Positions 18,251 to 26,848 of a DNA stretch of 64,000 bases are shown here, one piece after another. The notes under the pieces are model-generated. The model was not told where the DNA came from and searched no databases. It worked only from the letters and a program-made list of their open reading frames with translations. The DNA is from Mucilaginibacter pineti (GTDB lineage Bacteria > Bacteroidota > Bacteroidia > Sphingobacteriales > Sphingobacteriaceae): positions 186,001 through 250,000 of the forward strand of contig NZ_FNAI01000001.1 in assembly GCF_900101875.1 (NCBI RefSeq), read 5' to 3'. The position numbers were made by a program, and so were the translations under genes. The first letter of the stretch is position 1. Each line of letters begins with the position of its first letter.

Positions 18251-18395
18251 AGTGTCAAGTATCAAGATTTTGGATGTCAGGATGTAATATGATAGTCTAT
18301 CTATCTGTTTATCTATTACTATTTATCCGATATCACTTTTGTTTTATAAGGGTAAAAAGTAGCTCTTGCTACTTGATACTAACTACTTGATACTA
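18251..18395. repeat. Heptad inverted-repeat element before msrC
   Basis: The left part reads AGTGTCA, AGTATCA, AGATTTT; the right part (about 18363-18395) reads CTACTTG, ATACTAA, CTACTTG, ATACTAT, roughly complementary. The right arm merges into the msrC promoter. Confidence 0.65.
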
Positions 18396-18401
18396 TATTT
18401 G
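18394..18401 (+). promoter_or_regulatory. Promoter -7 box very close to the msrC start
   Basis: TATATTTG matches TAnnTTTG exactly and ends only 4 nt before the ATG at 18406, so the mRNA may have almost no 5' leader. Confidence 0.55.
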
Positions 18402-18405
18402 TGCT

Positions 18406-18888
18406 ATGGCAGAGGATTTAAAAATTACCGCATCAACCGATAAAATTGAACAATATACTGCGCTGGTACCGCAAATTGAAGCTTTGCTTTACGGTGAGCC
18501 CGATTTGGTTGCTAATCTGGCAAACATCTGCGCGGCTTTAAAGGAGCAGTTCAAATGGTTTTGGGTGGGTTTTTATATAGTTAAGGAAAATGAACTTGTT
18601 TTAGGGCCGTTCCAGGGCCCGGTGGCCTGTACGCGCATTGGTTTGGGTAAAGGTGTTTGCGGCGCAGCATGGCAGCAGGCCAAAACGCTGATCGTGCCAG
18701 ATGTTGACGCGTTTCCCGGCCATATTGCCTGCAGTTCACTTTCCCGTTCAGAAATTGTTGTGCCGGTTTTTTATAACAATAAAGTGGTTGCCGTGTTAGA
18801 TGTTGACAGCGAACTGCTGGATCAGTTTGATGATACAGATGCGCAATACTTGGAACAAATTATTAAGCAGGTAAACTTTAATGAGTAA
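18406..18888 (+). CDS. msrC: Free methionine-(R)-sulfoxide reductase (GAF domain)
   Basis: Reduces free methionine R-sulfoxide in the cytosol. The 160-residue GAF protein has FKWFWVGFYIV and the three functional cysteines C75, C85 and C109, with the same spacing as C84, C94 and C118 of E. coli fRMsr. It overlaps the next gene by 8 nt, and that one overlaps the glycosylase gene, so the three form an operon concerned with repair of oxidised or alkylated molecules, at least in part. Confidence 0.93.
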   Translation: MAEDLKITASTDKIEQYTALVPQIEALLYGEPDLVANLANICAALKEQFKWFWVGFYIVKENELVLGPFQGPVACTRIGLGKGVCGAAWQQAKTLIVPDVDAFPGHIACSSLSRSEIVVPVFYNNKVVAVLDVDSELLDQFDDTDAQYLEQIIKQVNFNE

Positions 18889-19528
18889 AATATTTTTAAT
18901 TGCCGGTCTTGGCGCCGATACGCGTGTTTACAACAATATCGACCTGCACGAGCATGATGTAACACCGGTTGACTGGATTGAACCAAATAAACAGGATACG
19001 TTAAGTACATACGCGCAAAAGCTTATCCATCAATATAATATAACTCCCGGCTCTATTGTAATTGGTAACTCTTTAGGTGGGATGATAACTATTGAAATAA
19101 GCAAGCTCATTCCCATAAAAAAAGCTATTCTGATATCCAGTATAAAAACAAGCAACGAGGCTCCCTGGTACTTTAGCCTGTTCAGGAACCTGCCTGTTTA
19201 TAAACTCATCCCCGGAAAATTATTTACTTCGATGGGTTTTATGGTGAAGCCATTGTTTGGCCACATGGGCACCGAAGACGCATGGCTTTTTAGCGACATG
19301 CTTAAAAATACATCTCCGGTTTTTGCAAAGTGGGCCATGGGCGCCATATTGCACTGGGAAAATAAATTAACACCCGCCGATACCTATCACATAACCGGCG
19401 ATAAGGATCTGATATTTGATTACAAAAGAATTAAAGGTGCTACAATTGTTAAAGGCGGCACCCATATTATGATCTTCGACAAGGCCAACGAGATCAACAA
19501 AATCCTAAAACGTATCCTCAAAAAATGA
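18881..19528 (+). CDS. Alpha/beta hydrolase
   Basis: A 215-residue alpha/beta hydrolase. The nucleophile elbow is G-N-S-L-G-G (Ser about residue 63), an Asp in ITGDKDLIFD is a likely acid, and His in GGTHIMIF completes the triad. The N-terminal FLIAGLGADTRVYNNI is typical of esterase or lipase-like small hydrolases. Its substrate cannot be told. It overlaps msrC at its start (8 nt) and the glycosylase gene at its end (4 nt), indicating translational coupling. Confidence 0.82.
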   Translation: MSKIFLIAGLGADTRVYNNIDLHEHDVTPVDWIEPNKQDTLSTYAQKLIHQYNITPGSIVIGNSLGGMITIEISKLIPIKKAILISSIKTSNEAPWYFSLFRNLPVYKLIPGKLFTSMGFMVKPLFGHMGTEDAWLFSDMLKNTSPVFAKWAMGAILHWENKLTPADTYHITGDKDLIFDYKRIKGATIVKGGTHIMIFDKANEINKILKRILKK

Positions 19529-20127
19529 AACTGACCGAAGATTATTACCTGGGCAACGATGTGGTAGCTATCAGTAAAAGCCTGTTGGGTAAGTATTTAT
19601 TTACTTATATTGATGGTGTAATAACCGGTGGCTATATTGTTGAAACAGAGGCTTATAATGGCATAATAGACAAGGCTTCACATTCTTTTGGCAACCGCCA
19701 AACACCGCGTACTAAAACCATGTTTATGCAGGGCGGCATAGCTTACGTTTACCTATGCTACGGCATTCATGAAATGTTTAACGTGGTTACTTCTGTTGAG
19801 GGGCAGCCGCATGCTATCCTTATCCGCGCGGTTCACCCAACCGATGGTATTGAGGTTATGCAGGTTCGGCGTAATATGCAGGTTGTTAAGCCAAACATTA
19901 CATCTGGGCCGGGTTCGGTTGCAAAGGCTTTTGGGATTTCGCGTAATGTTAATGCTATCAGTCTTCAAAGCGATACACTTTGGATTGAGGACAGGGGACT
20001 GAACTTTAGCGATGCGGACATTACCGCCTGCCCCCGTATAGGTGTTGCCTATGCTGCAGAAGATGCTTTGCTGCCTTATCGTTTTTATGTAAAAGGCGAT
20101 ATTTACGTTAGTAAACCTAATAAATAG
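19525..20127 (+). CDS. DNA-3-methyladenine glycosylase (AAG/MPG family)
   Basis: Excises alkylated purines from DNA in base excision repair. The sequence VETEAYNG contains the catalytic Glu of the AAG family, followed by DKASHSFGNRQTPRT, YVYLCYGIHEMFNVV and ILIRAVHP, all family signatures. The length of 200 residues is normal. It starts in a 4-nt ATGA overlap with the hydrolase gene. Confidence 0.95.
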   Translation: MKLTEDYYLGNDVVAISKSLLGKYLFTYIDGVITGGYIVETEAYNGIIDKASHSFGNRQTPRTKTMFMQGGIAYVYLCYGIHEMFNVVTSVEGQPHAILIRAVHPTDGIEVMQVRRNMQVVKPNITSGPGSVAKAFGISRNVNAISLQSDTLWIEDRGLNFSDADITACPRIGVAYAAEDALLPYRFYVKGDIYVSKPNK

Positions 20128-20163
20128 GCTAATTAGCATTGGTCTTTTTTGTAATATTGACAC

Positions 20164-21444
20164 ATGAACTACCAGAACAGTTTAGCGTTCGCTATTGAGC
20201 GGGATCAGCAGGATCCCTTAAAAGATTTCAGAAAGCAGTTTTTAATACCTCAGCATAACGGCAAGGATGTAGTTTATCTGTGTGGTAATTCTTTGGGTCT
20301 TCAGCCATCGTCTGCAAGTAAGTACATAAATGATCAGTTAAGTAACTGGCAAAACCTGGCGGTTGAGGGCTGGTTTCAGGGCGATGATCCATGGTTGGAA
20401 TATCATAAGTCTTTAGCAATTTCCGTTTCAAAGATAGTTGGTGCTAAAGAAAGTGAAGTTACGGTGATGAATTCGCTTACAGTAAATCTTCATTTACTAA
20501 TGGTAAGTTTCTATAAACCAAATAGTAAACGATATAAAATATTGATGGAAGGCGGTGCTTTCCCATCAGATCAATATGCGGTTGAGAGCCAGGTGAGGTT
20601 TCACGGTTTTGATCCTAAAGATGCCGTTATTGAGATTTTCCCTCGTGAGGGCGAAGTGACTTTACGTACCGAAGATATCATTCAACAGATCAGGGATAAT
20701 GCGGATGAAGTTGCTTTAGTGCTTTTTGCCGGGATAAATTACTACACGGGGCAGTTTTTTGATTTACAGGCGATAACAAAAGCTGGCCATGATGCCGGTG
20801 CATATGTCGGCTTCGATCTGGCGCACGCAGCGGGTAATGTACCCCTGCAATTACATGATTGGGGGGGCGATTTTGCCTGCTGGTGCTCCTACAAATACAT
20901 GAACTCGGGCCCGGGCGGTATAAGCGGTGTTTTTGTGCATGAAAAACATTTTAATAACCAGCAACTCGACCGCTTTGCTGGTTGGTGGGGCTACCGTGCA
21001 GATAAGCGTTTTCTAATGGCTCCAGGCTTCGAAGCCGCCAACGGTGCCAACGGATGGCAGGTAAGTACGGCCCCAATATTGCTCCAGGCTTTATTTAAAG
21101 CCTCTATGGCTATTTTTGATTCCGCGGCGGGTATTTGTAGGCTCCGTGAGAAAAGCCTCGCTTTAACGGGTTATTTAGAGTTCTTAATAGGGCAGATCAA
21201 TAAACAGCAAGGCGAGGAGGTGTTCAGGATCATAACACCTGCAAATCCGCATGAGCGTGGTTGTCAGTTATCAGTTGTGTGTTTGCGAAATGCCAAGGCC
21301 ATTTTTCAATACTTAGCCAACAACGGCGTAATAGGCGATTGGCGCGAACCCGATGTTATCCGATTAAGCCCCGTGCCGCTTTATAATACTTTTGAGGATG
21401 TTTATCACACCGGAAAACAGCTGCTCGCTGCAATAGCGCAATAA
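20164..21444 (+). CDS. kynU: Kynureninase
   Basis: Cleaves kynurenine or 3-hydroxykynurenine to (hydroxy)anthranilate and alanine, a step of tryptophan breakdown and of NAD synthesis from tryptophan. The PLP-binding lysine is K244 in W-C-S-Y-K-Y-M-N-S-G-P-G, with LCGNSLGLQP at the N terminus and GFDLAHAAGN before it. The length of 426 residues is standard. No other kynurenine gene is in the window. A near match to the -7 box (TAATATTG, 20152) ends 4 nt before the ATG. Confidence 0.96.
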   Translation: MNYQNSLAFAIERDQQDPLKDFRKQFLIPQHNGKDVVYLCGNSLGLQPSSASKYINDQLSNWQNLAVEGWFQGDDPWLEYHKSLAISVSKIVGAKESEVTVMNSLTVNLHLLMVSFYKPNSKRYKILMEGGAFPSDQYAVESQVRFHGFDPKDAVIEIFPREGEVTLRTEDIIQQIRDNADEVALVLFAGINYYTGQFFDLQAITKAGHDAGAYVGFDLAHAAGNVPLQLHDWGGDFACWCSYKYMNSGPGGISGVFVHEKHFNNQQLDRFAGWWGYRADKRFLMAPGFEAANGANGWQVSTAPILLQALFKASMAIFDSAAGICRLREKSLALTGYLEFLIGQINKQQGEEVFRIITPANPHERGCQLSVVCLRNAKAIFQYLANNGVIGDWREPDVIRLSPVPLYNTFEDVYHTGKQLLAAIAQ

Positions 21445-21487
21445 AGTGTTTGGACAAGGCCAGGGGAGTTTTTGAATTTTGAATTTT

Positions 21488-21495
21488 TACTTTTG
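21488..21495 (+). promoter_or_regulatory. Promoter -7 box of the bestrophin-HDAC operon
   Basis: TACTTTTG fits TAnnTTTG, 10 nt before the ATG. The bases before it (about 21470-21495) are themselves heptad-like (TTGAATT, TTGAATT, TTTACTT), like the right arm of the intergenic elements. Confidence 0.5.
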
Positions 21496-21505
21496 ACTTA
21501 ACAAG

Positions 21506-22360
21506 ATGGTTTACTATAACCCCAAAGAATGGTTTTCGTTTATTTTCAGGTTAAACAAGGCCGATACGCTGCGGGAGCTTTTTCCGCTGATATTGGCTGT
21601 AAGCGCCTACGCGGGCATTGTTACCTACCTGCTCATAGATTTCTGGAAACTCCCCGATACAAGTATGCTGCGCAAGGTGAGTTATATTCACCAGACCATC
21701 GGGTTTGTGTTTTCATTGCTGCTGGCCTTTCGTATCAATTCGGCCTATGATCGCTGGTGGGAAGGCCGTAAGATCTGGGGAAGCCTCACTAATAACAGCC
21801 GTAACCTGGCCATTAAGCTAAAGTATCTTGTTAATGATACCGACGCGGCATTTTTTAATTACGCCATCCCGCTTTACGCCCGCTCACTGAGGAACCATTT
21901 ACGTGATGTTTTTGTAGCAGAGGAGCAGCAGTTTATCAGTATCGACAAGGATAAACATGTGCCCAACCAGGTTGCATCGGCCATTATTAAAAATGTTTAT
22001 CGACTTAATAAAGAAGGTGTTATCAACCCAGAGCAATTGATTAGTTTGACTGCCGAAATAACCTCGTTTACAGATATTTGCGGTGCTTGCGAAAGGATCA
22101 AAAAAACGCCCATCCCGTTTTCCTACAGCGTATTTATCAAGAAGTTTATCTTTACCTACATCATGACTTTGCCTTTTACCTGGGCGTTTGACCTGAAGTA
22201 TTTTCTTATACCCATCATTGGTTTTGTGCTGTTTGTTTTTGCCAGTATCGAGCTACTGGCAGAAGAGATTGAAGATCCATTTGGTAACGATGCCAACGAC
22301 CTGCCACTTGACAACATCTGCGAAAATATTCAGAAACACATAGGCGAAATTTTAGCTTAG
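21506..22360 (+). CDS. Bestrophin-family ion channel
   Basis: A 284-residue membrane protein of the bestrophin/RFP-TM family: the N-terminal YNPKEWFSFIFRL, the second segment LLAFRINSAYDRWWEGRKIWG and the later PFTWAFDLKYFLIPI are typical. Bacterial homologues such as KpBest form pentameric cation or anion channels in the inner membrane. Four hydrophobic stretches are visible. It is followed 6 nt later by the HDAC-like gene, likely the same transcript. Confidence 0.88.
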   Translation: MVYYNPKEWFSFIFRLNKADTLRELFPLILAVSAYAGIVTYLLIDFWKLPDTSMLRKVSYIHQTIGFVFSLLLAFRINSAYDRWWEGRKIWGSLTNNSRNLAIKLKYLVNDTDAAFFNYAIPLYARSLRNHLRDVFVAEEQQFISIDKDKHVPNQVASAIIKNVYRLNKEGVINPEQLISLTAEITSFTDICGACERIKKTPIPFSYSVFIKKFIFTYIMTLPFTWAFDLKYFLIPIIGFVLFVFASIELLAEEIEDPFGNDANDLPLDNICENIQKHIGEILA

Positions 22361-22366
22361 CAAGTA

Positions 22367-23269
22367 ATGTTAAAGATTGCTTATGATCCTATATATGCGC
22401 ATCCGCTGCCCGAAGGGCATAGGTTTCCGATGCTCAAATATGAGCTGATTCCGGCGCAGTTGCTGCATGAGGGCGTCATAACCCGTGAAAGTTTATTCTC
22501 CCCTGGATTGCTTGATGAAGCTATTATTCTGAAAACCCACAACGAAAACTACTGGCAGCAATTACGTGATCTGACTCTTTCTGATAAGGAACAGCGGCGG
22601 ATTGGCTTTCCTTTATCGGCCCGTTTGGTAGAGCGGGAAATAAGGATTGCCAAAGGTACCATCGATGGTTGCAGGTTTGCGTTTGACAATGGCGTCGCTT
22701 TTAATGTAGCCGGAGGGACGCATCATGCAGGTACTAACTGGGGCGAAGGCTTTTGTATGCTGAACGATCAGGCAATAGCGGCTAATTATTTGTTAGCTAA
22801 TAAATTAGCAGCATCTATATTAATAATTGATTTAGATGTTCACCAAGGAAATGGCACCGCTCAGATCTTTGAAAATGAGAGGCGGGTGTTCACCTTCTCA
22901 ATGCACGGCGCCAATAATTTCCCATCCCGAAAGGAAACCTCAGATTTAGATATCCCCCTTGCTGATGGTATTGAAGGAGATGAATTTCTTCGTATCCTGA
23001 AAGAAACCCTGCCCAGATTGATCAGCCAGCAGAAGCCCGATTTTATATTCTACCTGGCCGGAGTAGATGTTTTAGGTACCGATAAACTTGGCAAACTTGC
23101 CCTAAGCCGCGAGGCCTGTAAAGCCCGCGATCAGTTTGTTTTTGAGCAATGCATTGCCAATAATATTCCGGTGCAGGTAAGTATGGGCGGTGGTTACTCG
23201 CCGCAGATCAGGGACATTGTAGAGGCACATTGCAATACCTTTAAAGTGGCTTCCGATCTGTATTTTTAA
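22367..23269 (+). CDS. Histone deacetylase-family hydrolase
   Basis: A zinc-dependent deacetylase fold of 300 residues. Active-site features are the His pair in GGTHHAGTNWGEGFC, the zinc ligands in D-L-D-V-H-Q-G-N-G and the third Asp in L-A-G-V-D-V-L. Bacterial relatives act on acetylated amines such as acetoin-related compounds, polyamines or proteins; the substrate here is unknown. Its 3' end overlaps the stop region of the convergent MATE gene by 4 nt. Confidence 0.9.
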   Translation: MLKIAYDPIYAHPLPEGHRFPMLKYELIPAQLLHEGVITRESLFSPGLLDEAIILKTHNENYWQQLRDLTLSDKEQRRIGFPLSARLVEREIRIAKGTIDGCRFAFDNGVAFNVAGGTHHAGTNWGEGFCMLNDQAIAANYLLANKLAASILIIDLDVHQGNGTAQIFENERRVFTFSMHGANNFPSRKETSDLDIPLADGIEGDEFLRILKETLPRLISQQKPDFIFYLAGVDVLGTDKLGKLALSREACKARDQFVFEQCIANNIPVQVSMGGGYSPQIRDIVEAHCNTFKVASDLYF

Positions 23270-24645
23270 TCTTTAGCTTCGATAAACACCGTTTTATCCC
23301 GATGGTTTTTGCTGATGAGGTTGAAGCGGATAAACAGGAGTATAGAAGCTGTTGCCAACCCAAGTACCAATCCGTACCATACGCCATAAACCCCTAATTG
23401 AAACTTAATACCCAGCAGGTAACCAACGGGTAGTCCCAACACCCAATAGGCTAAAAAGGTAATAAACGTAGGGACATTAACATCGCCCATGCCGCGTAAA
23501 ACTCCAAGTCCCACAACCTGTGTACCATCGAATAACTGGAAGAATGCTACAATGATAAGTAGCTGTACAGTAATTGCTATTACGCTTTCATCTGAAGTAT
23601 ATATCCACGGTAAAAGGTGTCTGCCCAGCAAGAATAGTACTGCGGTAATACTCATGAAAACCAACACGATATGATAATTGGATATGGCAGCTAACCGTAA
23701 ATTTTTATGATCACCGGAGCCAAAATAGTTCCCTGATTTTATAGCCGCCGCCGCCGATATACCGCTTGCCATCATATAGGTCATGGCGGCCAAACTGATA
23801 GCAACCTGGTGAGCAGCTTGCGGAACTAGGCCAATAGTACCCACCAAAATAGCCGCGCCACCAAACGCGCTTATCTCAAACGTATATTGCATAGCCACCG
23901 GCGCGCCAATTTTCATGATCTGTATACCACGCAATCTGTCAATATTTCTAATGCTGAAATCTTTTAAATATTTCCTGAAGTTTGCCGATTTGAAAACGTA
24001 GAAAGCCATCACTATCGACATTAAACAACGATCGATAAGGGTGCTGTAACCTACACCTTTTATCCCCATTGGCTGTACGCCAAACAATCCCTTTACAAAG
24101 ATGATACCCAGGCAAATATTAAGCAAATTACCCCATATGGAGATATACATGGCCTGCTTGGTAAAACCCAAACCCTCGGCAAACTGCTTAAACGTATTGA
24201 ACAGCAGGAGGGGGATAAGTGATAAACTAAGCAGCAACAAATATGGCTTTGCCTCGGTAACCACCTGCGGCGACTGATCCAAATGGCCTATGAGTAGCAT
24301 AGTGCCAAAGTATATCAGCGCAAATAAAAGTATGCCGCTTAACATATTCAAAAACAGACTGTTGGATAGCAATTGTCCGCATTCTTTATCATCTCCTCTG
24401 CCGTTATTTTGCGCAATTAAGGGCGTTAATCCGTAGGAGATACCCATTCCTATAACCAACGGCACCATAAAAAGGCTGTTTACCAGTGATACGGCCGCTA
24501 ATGAAACTGTGCCTGCAAAATGACCCACAATTATGGTATCGGATGTTTGAACCAACGTGTGCCCAAGTTGTGATATCACTACCGGGATGGCCAGTTTTAA
24601 ACTTTCGGCATAGTACGGTTTGTATTTCAGGTATACGGCTTTCAT
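23266..24645 (-). CDS. MATE-family multidrug/Na+ antiporter
   Basis: A 459-residue, twelve-segment transporter. The N-terminal ESLKLAIPVVISQLGHTLVQ with D-T-I-I-V-G and the second-half repeat MKIGAPVAMQYTFEI are typical of the MATE/NorM family, which exports cationic drugs or metabolites using an ion gradient. The substrate is not predictable. It stands alone, convergent with the HDAC-like gene. Confidence 0.92.
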   Translation of the reverse strand: MKAVYLKYKPYYAESLKLAIPVVISQLGHTLVQTSDTIIVGHFAGTVSLAAVSLVNSLFMVPLVIGMGISYGLTPLIAQNNGRGDDKECGQLLSNSLFLNMLSGILLFALIYFGTMLLIGHLDQSPQVVTEAKPYLLLLSLSLIPLLLFNTFKQFAEGLGFTKQAMYISIWGNLLNICLGIIFVKGLFGVQPMGIKGVGYSTLIDRCLMSIVMAFYVFKSANFRKYLKDFSIRNIDRLRGIQIMKIGAPVAMQYTFEISAFGGAAILVGTIGLVPQAAHQVAISLAAMTYMMASGISAAAAIKSGNYFGSGDHKNLRLAAISNYHIVLVFMSITAVLFLLGRHLLPWIYTSDESVIAITVQLLIIVAFFQLFDGTQVVGLGVLRGMGDVNVPTFITFLAYWVLGLPVGYLLGIKFQLGVYGVWYGLVLGLATASILLFIRFNLISKNHRDKTVFIEAKD

Positions 24646-24663
24646 AATTCAGATGCAGGGCTG

Positions 24664-24671
24664 CAAAAGTA
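24664..24671 (-). promoter_or_regulatory. Promoter -7 box of the MATE gene
   Basis: Minus-strand TACTTTTG fits TAnnTTTG, 18 nt upstream of the ATG. Confidence 0.5.
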
Positions 24672-24696
24672 AATAATAAGCCGGTAAACTACGCCA

Positions 24697-25320
24697 TCAG
24701 CAGGCGGTATAAAACTCTTCTTTTTCGGTTGTATGGATACGGATAAGGCCCGAGAGGATCAAATCAACCAGGATTCGCTGGGTGCGGCGCCTTCCCATTT
24801 TAAGCAGCTCACTGCACTCTTTTATGGTGATATGGTTGGTTTGCTGCAAGTAGCTGAGTAATGTTTTTTCATTATCGGAGTACTCAATTAATACGCCCTG
24901 ATCGCTGGAAGAGCGTTTTAGCACCTCCAGGACAATTTTACTTGCCAACACGCTTTTGTCCTTAACCCGCACGTAGGCCCACCATTTTCCGTCTTCGGCA
25001 AGGGCGTAATGGGGCTTTAGCTCGCTGGCTAAGGTATCTACAACCAGCACCAGCTTATCATCTACATATATCTCTTCAAATATAGGCTCAAGTGCGGGAC
25101 GGGCAAACATGTGCGCCGCGCGGGTAATCATATAGCGTTCCTCATCCTCAGATTTCACGCCTTTTATGGTGCCATCGTCGGCAACGCCAATTAGTAGCTT
25201 GCCGCCCCGGTTATTGGCGAATGAAACCATTGTACGGGCTATTTTCTCGCAGCTGGTAATGGTTTTTTTAAAATCGAGTGTTACGCTTTCTCCTTCAAAA
25301 ATCAGTTTTTTGATGTTCAT
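24697..25320 (-). CDS. AlbA_2 (Schlafen-like) putative DNA-binding protein
   Basis: Residues about 1-120 form an AlbA_2/divergent AAA-associated domain: E-G-E-S-V-T-L-D-F-K at the start and FANNRGGKLLIGVADDG. Residues 140-205 look like a winged helix (NHITIKECSELLKMGRRRTQ). Such proteins are proposed transcription regulators; the target is unknown. It follows the GNAT gene by 27 nt on the same strand, so the two may be co-transcribed. Confidence 0.8.
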   Translation of the reverse strand: MNIKKLIFEGESVTLDFKKTITSCEKIARTMVSFANNRGGKLLIGVADDGTIKGVKSEDEERYMITRAAHMFARPALEPIFEEIYVDDKLVLVVDTLASELKPHYALAEDGKWWAYVRVKDKSVLASKIVLEVLKRSSSDQGVLIEYSDNEKTLLSYLQQTNHITIKECSELLKMGRRRTQRILVDLILSGLIRIHTTEKEEFYTAC

Positions 25321-25347
25321 TTTTAGCTCCTTGACTTTTTAAACTAA

Positions 25348-25806
25348 TTATTGAGGTTTACTGTATGGGGTAAATATTTCCATCCACCTTTCGGGCTTTA
25401 TTATTTGTGTAAAACCAAACTGGCTGTACAATCCCTGGGCATCGGCGGTAGCCAGCGACCAACGCCTTAATCCCTGCATATCACTATGATTTACAATGGT
25501 TTGCACCAGCCATTTCGACAATCCTTTTTTGCGGAAAGTGGCCAGGATAAACACATCGCATATATAAGCAAAGGTAGCATTGTCTGTAATTACCCGTGCA
25601 AAGCCCACTTGTTTATCGGCCTCGTATACGCCAAAACATAAGGAATTAGCGATGGCTTTTTCCAGCTTCTCCCGCGGGATTCCCTGTGCCCAATACGATT
25701 CATCATTTAAATAATTATATATCATATCAACATCAAGTAATGCTTTATCGGTTGATATTTTGTAGCCTTTTTTAATAAAGGCTTCGTCGTTCATAAAAAC
25801 AGTCAT
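25348..25806 (-). CDS. GNAT-family N-acetyltransferase
   Basis: A 152-residue acetyltransferase with the acetyl-CoA-binding motif A as F-R-K-K-G-L-S-K-W-L and the preceding strand YICDVFI. The C-terminal GLYSQFGFTQIIKPERWMEI is common in the small uncharacterised GNAT group close to YjaB/ElaA. Substrate unknown. A GTCAG-type repeat array begins just upstream of its start. Confidence 0.88.
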   Translation of the reverse strand: MTVFMNDEAFIKKGYKISTDKALLDVDMIYNYLNDESYWAQGIPREKLEKAIANSLCFGVYEADKQVGFARVITDNATFAYICDVFILATFRKKGLSKWLVQTIVNHSDMQGLRRWSLATADAQGLYSQFGFTQIIKPERWMEIFTPYSKPQ

Positions 25807-25822
25807 CGGTTAATAATTTCTT

Positions 25823-25956
25823 TCGTCAGCAGTCGTCAGTATGGTGTCAGCAACCGTCAATAGGTCGTCAGCAGCCGTCAGTATGGCGTCAGTAGTCATC
25901 AGTAGGTCGTCAGCAGTCGTCAGTATGTTGTCAGTATGTTGTCAATGGTCGTCAGT
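25823..25956. repeat. GTCAG minisatellite-like array
   Basis: About a dozen imperfect units beginning GTCAG or GTCAA, spaced 10 and 11 nt alternately (a 21-nt higher unit, for example GTCAGCAGTC then GTCAGTATGGT). The array lies between two minus-strand genes and its right end includes the stop codon and last codons of the DUF4442 gene. There are no unique spacers. Confidence 0.85.
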
Positions 25957-26436
25957 TGGTGATACATTGGTGTCAACAAAATTTAAGTTTCGTACATACA
26001 CTTCGTTCATTAGCGATACGCATATTTCGCCATCTTTATTGTAAATATCAATAGGGTAGTGGCCGGTATATTTTCCCACGGTATTTAAAATGGTTTCGGC
26101 GGCGGCAATATCATCATTATTTAAACTGATCTTAAAATGCAGATCGGTTAAGCCGGGCTTGATGTATTGTATGGCCGATGATTTTGACCATGCTATTAAC
26201 TTGTAACCCTTATGGCTAAATAGCTGGTGAAACAGCAAAGGATAAAACGGATCGGCGGCGGCAAAAATTGTTCCGCCAAAAATGGACTTGTTATAGTTTT
26301 TATTTAAAAAACTTTTCTTAATCCTCACCTCAACACCTTTGTACCCTTTATCAAATTTAACCACCCAAATACGCTGGAAAAGGAGGGGAGGGTATAGGCG
26401 CATTACCCATTTTAACATTCCTTCGGATACAACCAT
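25942..26436 (-). CDS. DUF4442 (hotdog-fold) protein
   Basis: This 164-residue protein matches DUF4442, a hotdog-fold family near PaaI thioesterases: LYPPLLFQRIWVVKF, then IFGGTIFAAADPFYPLLF. An acyl-thioester substrate is plausible, but no catalytic residue can be assigned. The final residues (V-S-P-T-D-D-H) are encoded by the GTCAG array, suggesting the original 3' end was altered by repeat growth. Confidence 0.8.
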   Translation of the reverse strand: MVVSEGMLKWVMRLYPPLLFQRIWVVKFDKGYKGVEVRIKKSFLNKNYNKSIFGGTIFAAADPFYPLLFHQLFSHKGYKLIAWSKSSAIQYIKPGLTDLHFKISLNNDDIAAAETILNTVGKYTGHYPIDIYNKDGEICVSLMNEVYVRNLNFVDTNVSPTDDH

Positions 26437-26567
26437 AGTGCTTAAATATCAGAAAATATTGTTTAATTACTTTACACTGCGAGCAAATTATCCTAAACAA
26501 TATGGCCGGTGTGCGGTTAGTACTATGTTCATTAACAATTTTGACATTTAATATAAAACACATAACT

Positions 26568-26777
26568 ATGAAAAAGCAAATTTTAAGTCTTGCACTTGTC
26601 GCGGCGATGATTGGTGCAATTGCAACTGGTTGCGGTTCAGAAAAAAAAGCAAGCGATGGTTCTGATAGTACAAAAATGGACTCAGCATCAACCGCTGCAC
26701 CGGTAACCGATACCACTAAAAAAGACAGCACTAAAACTGATACCGCTAAAAAAGATACATCAAAGTCTAAGATGTAG
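26568..26777 (+). CDS. Small Lys/Thr/Asp-rich lipoprotein
   Basis: The 69-residue product has a signal peptide with the lipobox A-T-G-C (C22), then a low-complexity tail of repeated D-T/S-x-K-K-D units. Such peptides are anchored in the cell envelope; function unknown. The frame is open upstream to 26502, but ATG 26568 gives the proper signal peptide (MKKQILSLALVAAMIG). Confidence 0.75.
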   Translation: MKKQILSLALVAAMIGAIATGCGSEKKASDGSDSTKMDSASTAAPVTDTTKKDSTKTDTAKKDTSKSKM

Positions 26778-26798
26778 TTTCAGTCTTGTAAATTATAA

Positions 26799-26836
26799 AA
26801 ACGCCCGGGATCTGTTTGATCCGGGCGTTTTTTCTT
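26799..26836 (+). terminator. Terminator between the small lipoprotein and the SDR gene
   Basis: AACGCCCGG(G)ATC pairs with GATCCGGGCGTT (ending 26829), followed by TTTTTCTTTT. A-rich bases on the other side suggest it may serve both convergent genes. Confidence 0.88.
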
Positions 26837-26848
26837 TTGTGTTGATTG

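Noticed and set aside
25823..25956. CRISPR-like or coding tandem repeat
   Set aside because: Units of 10-11 nt without spacers; an ORF reading through it on the plus strand has no other support.
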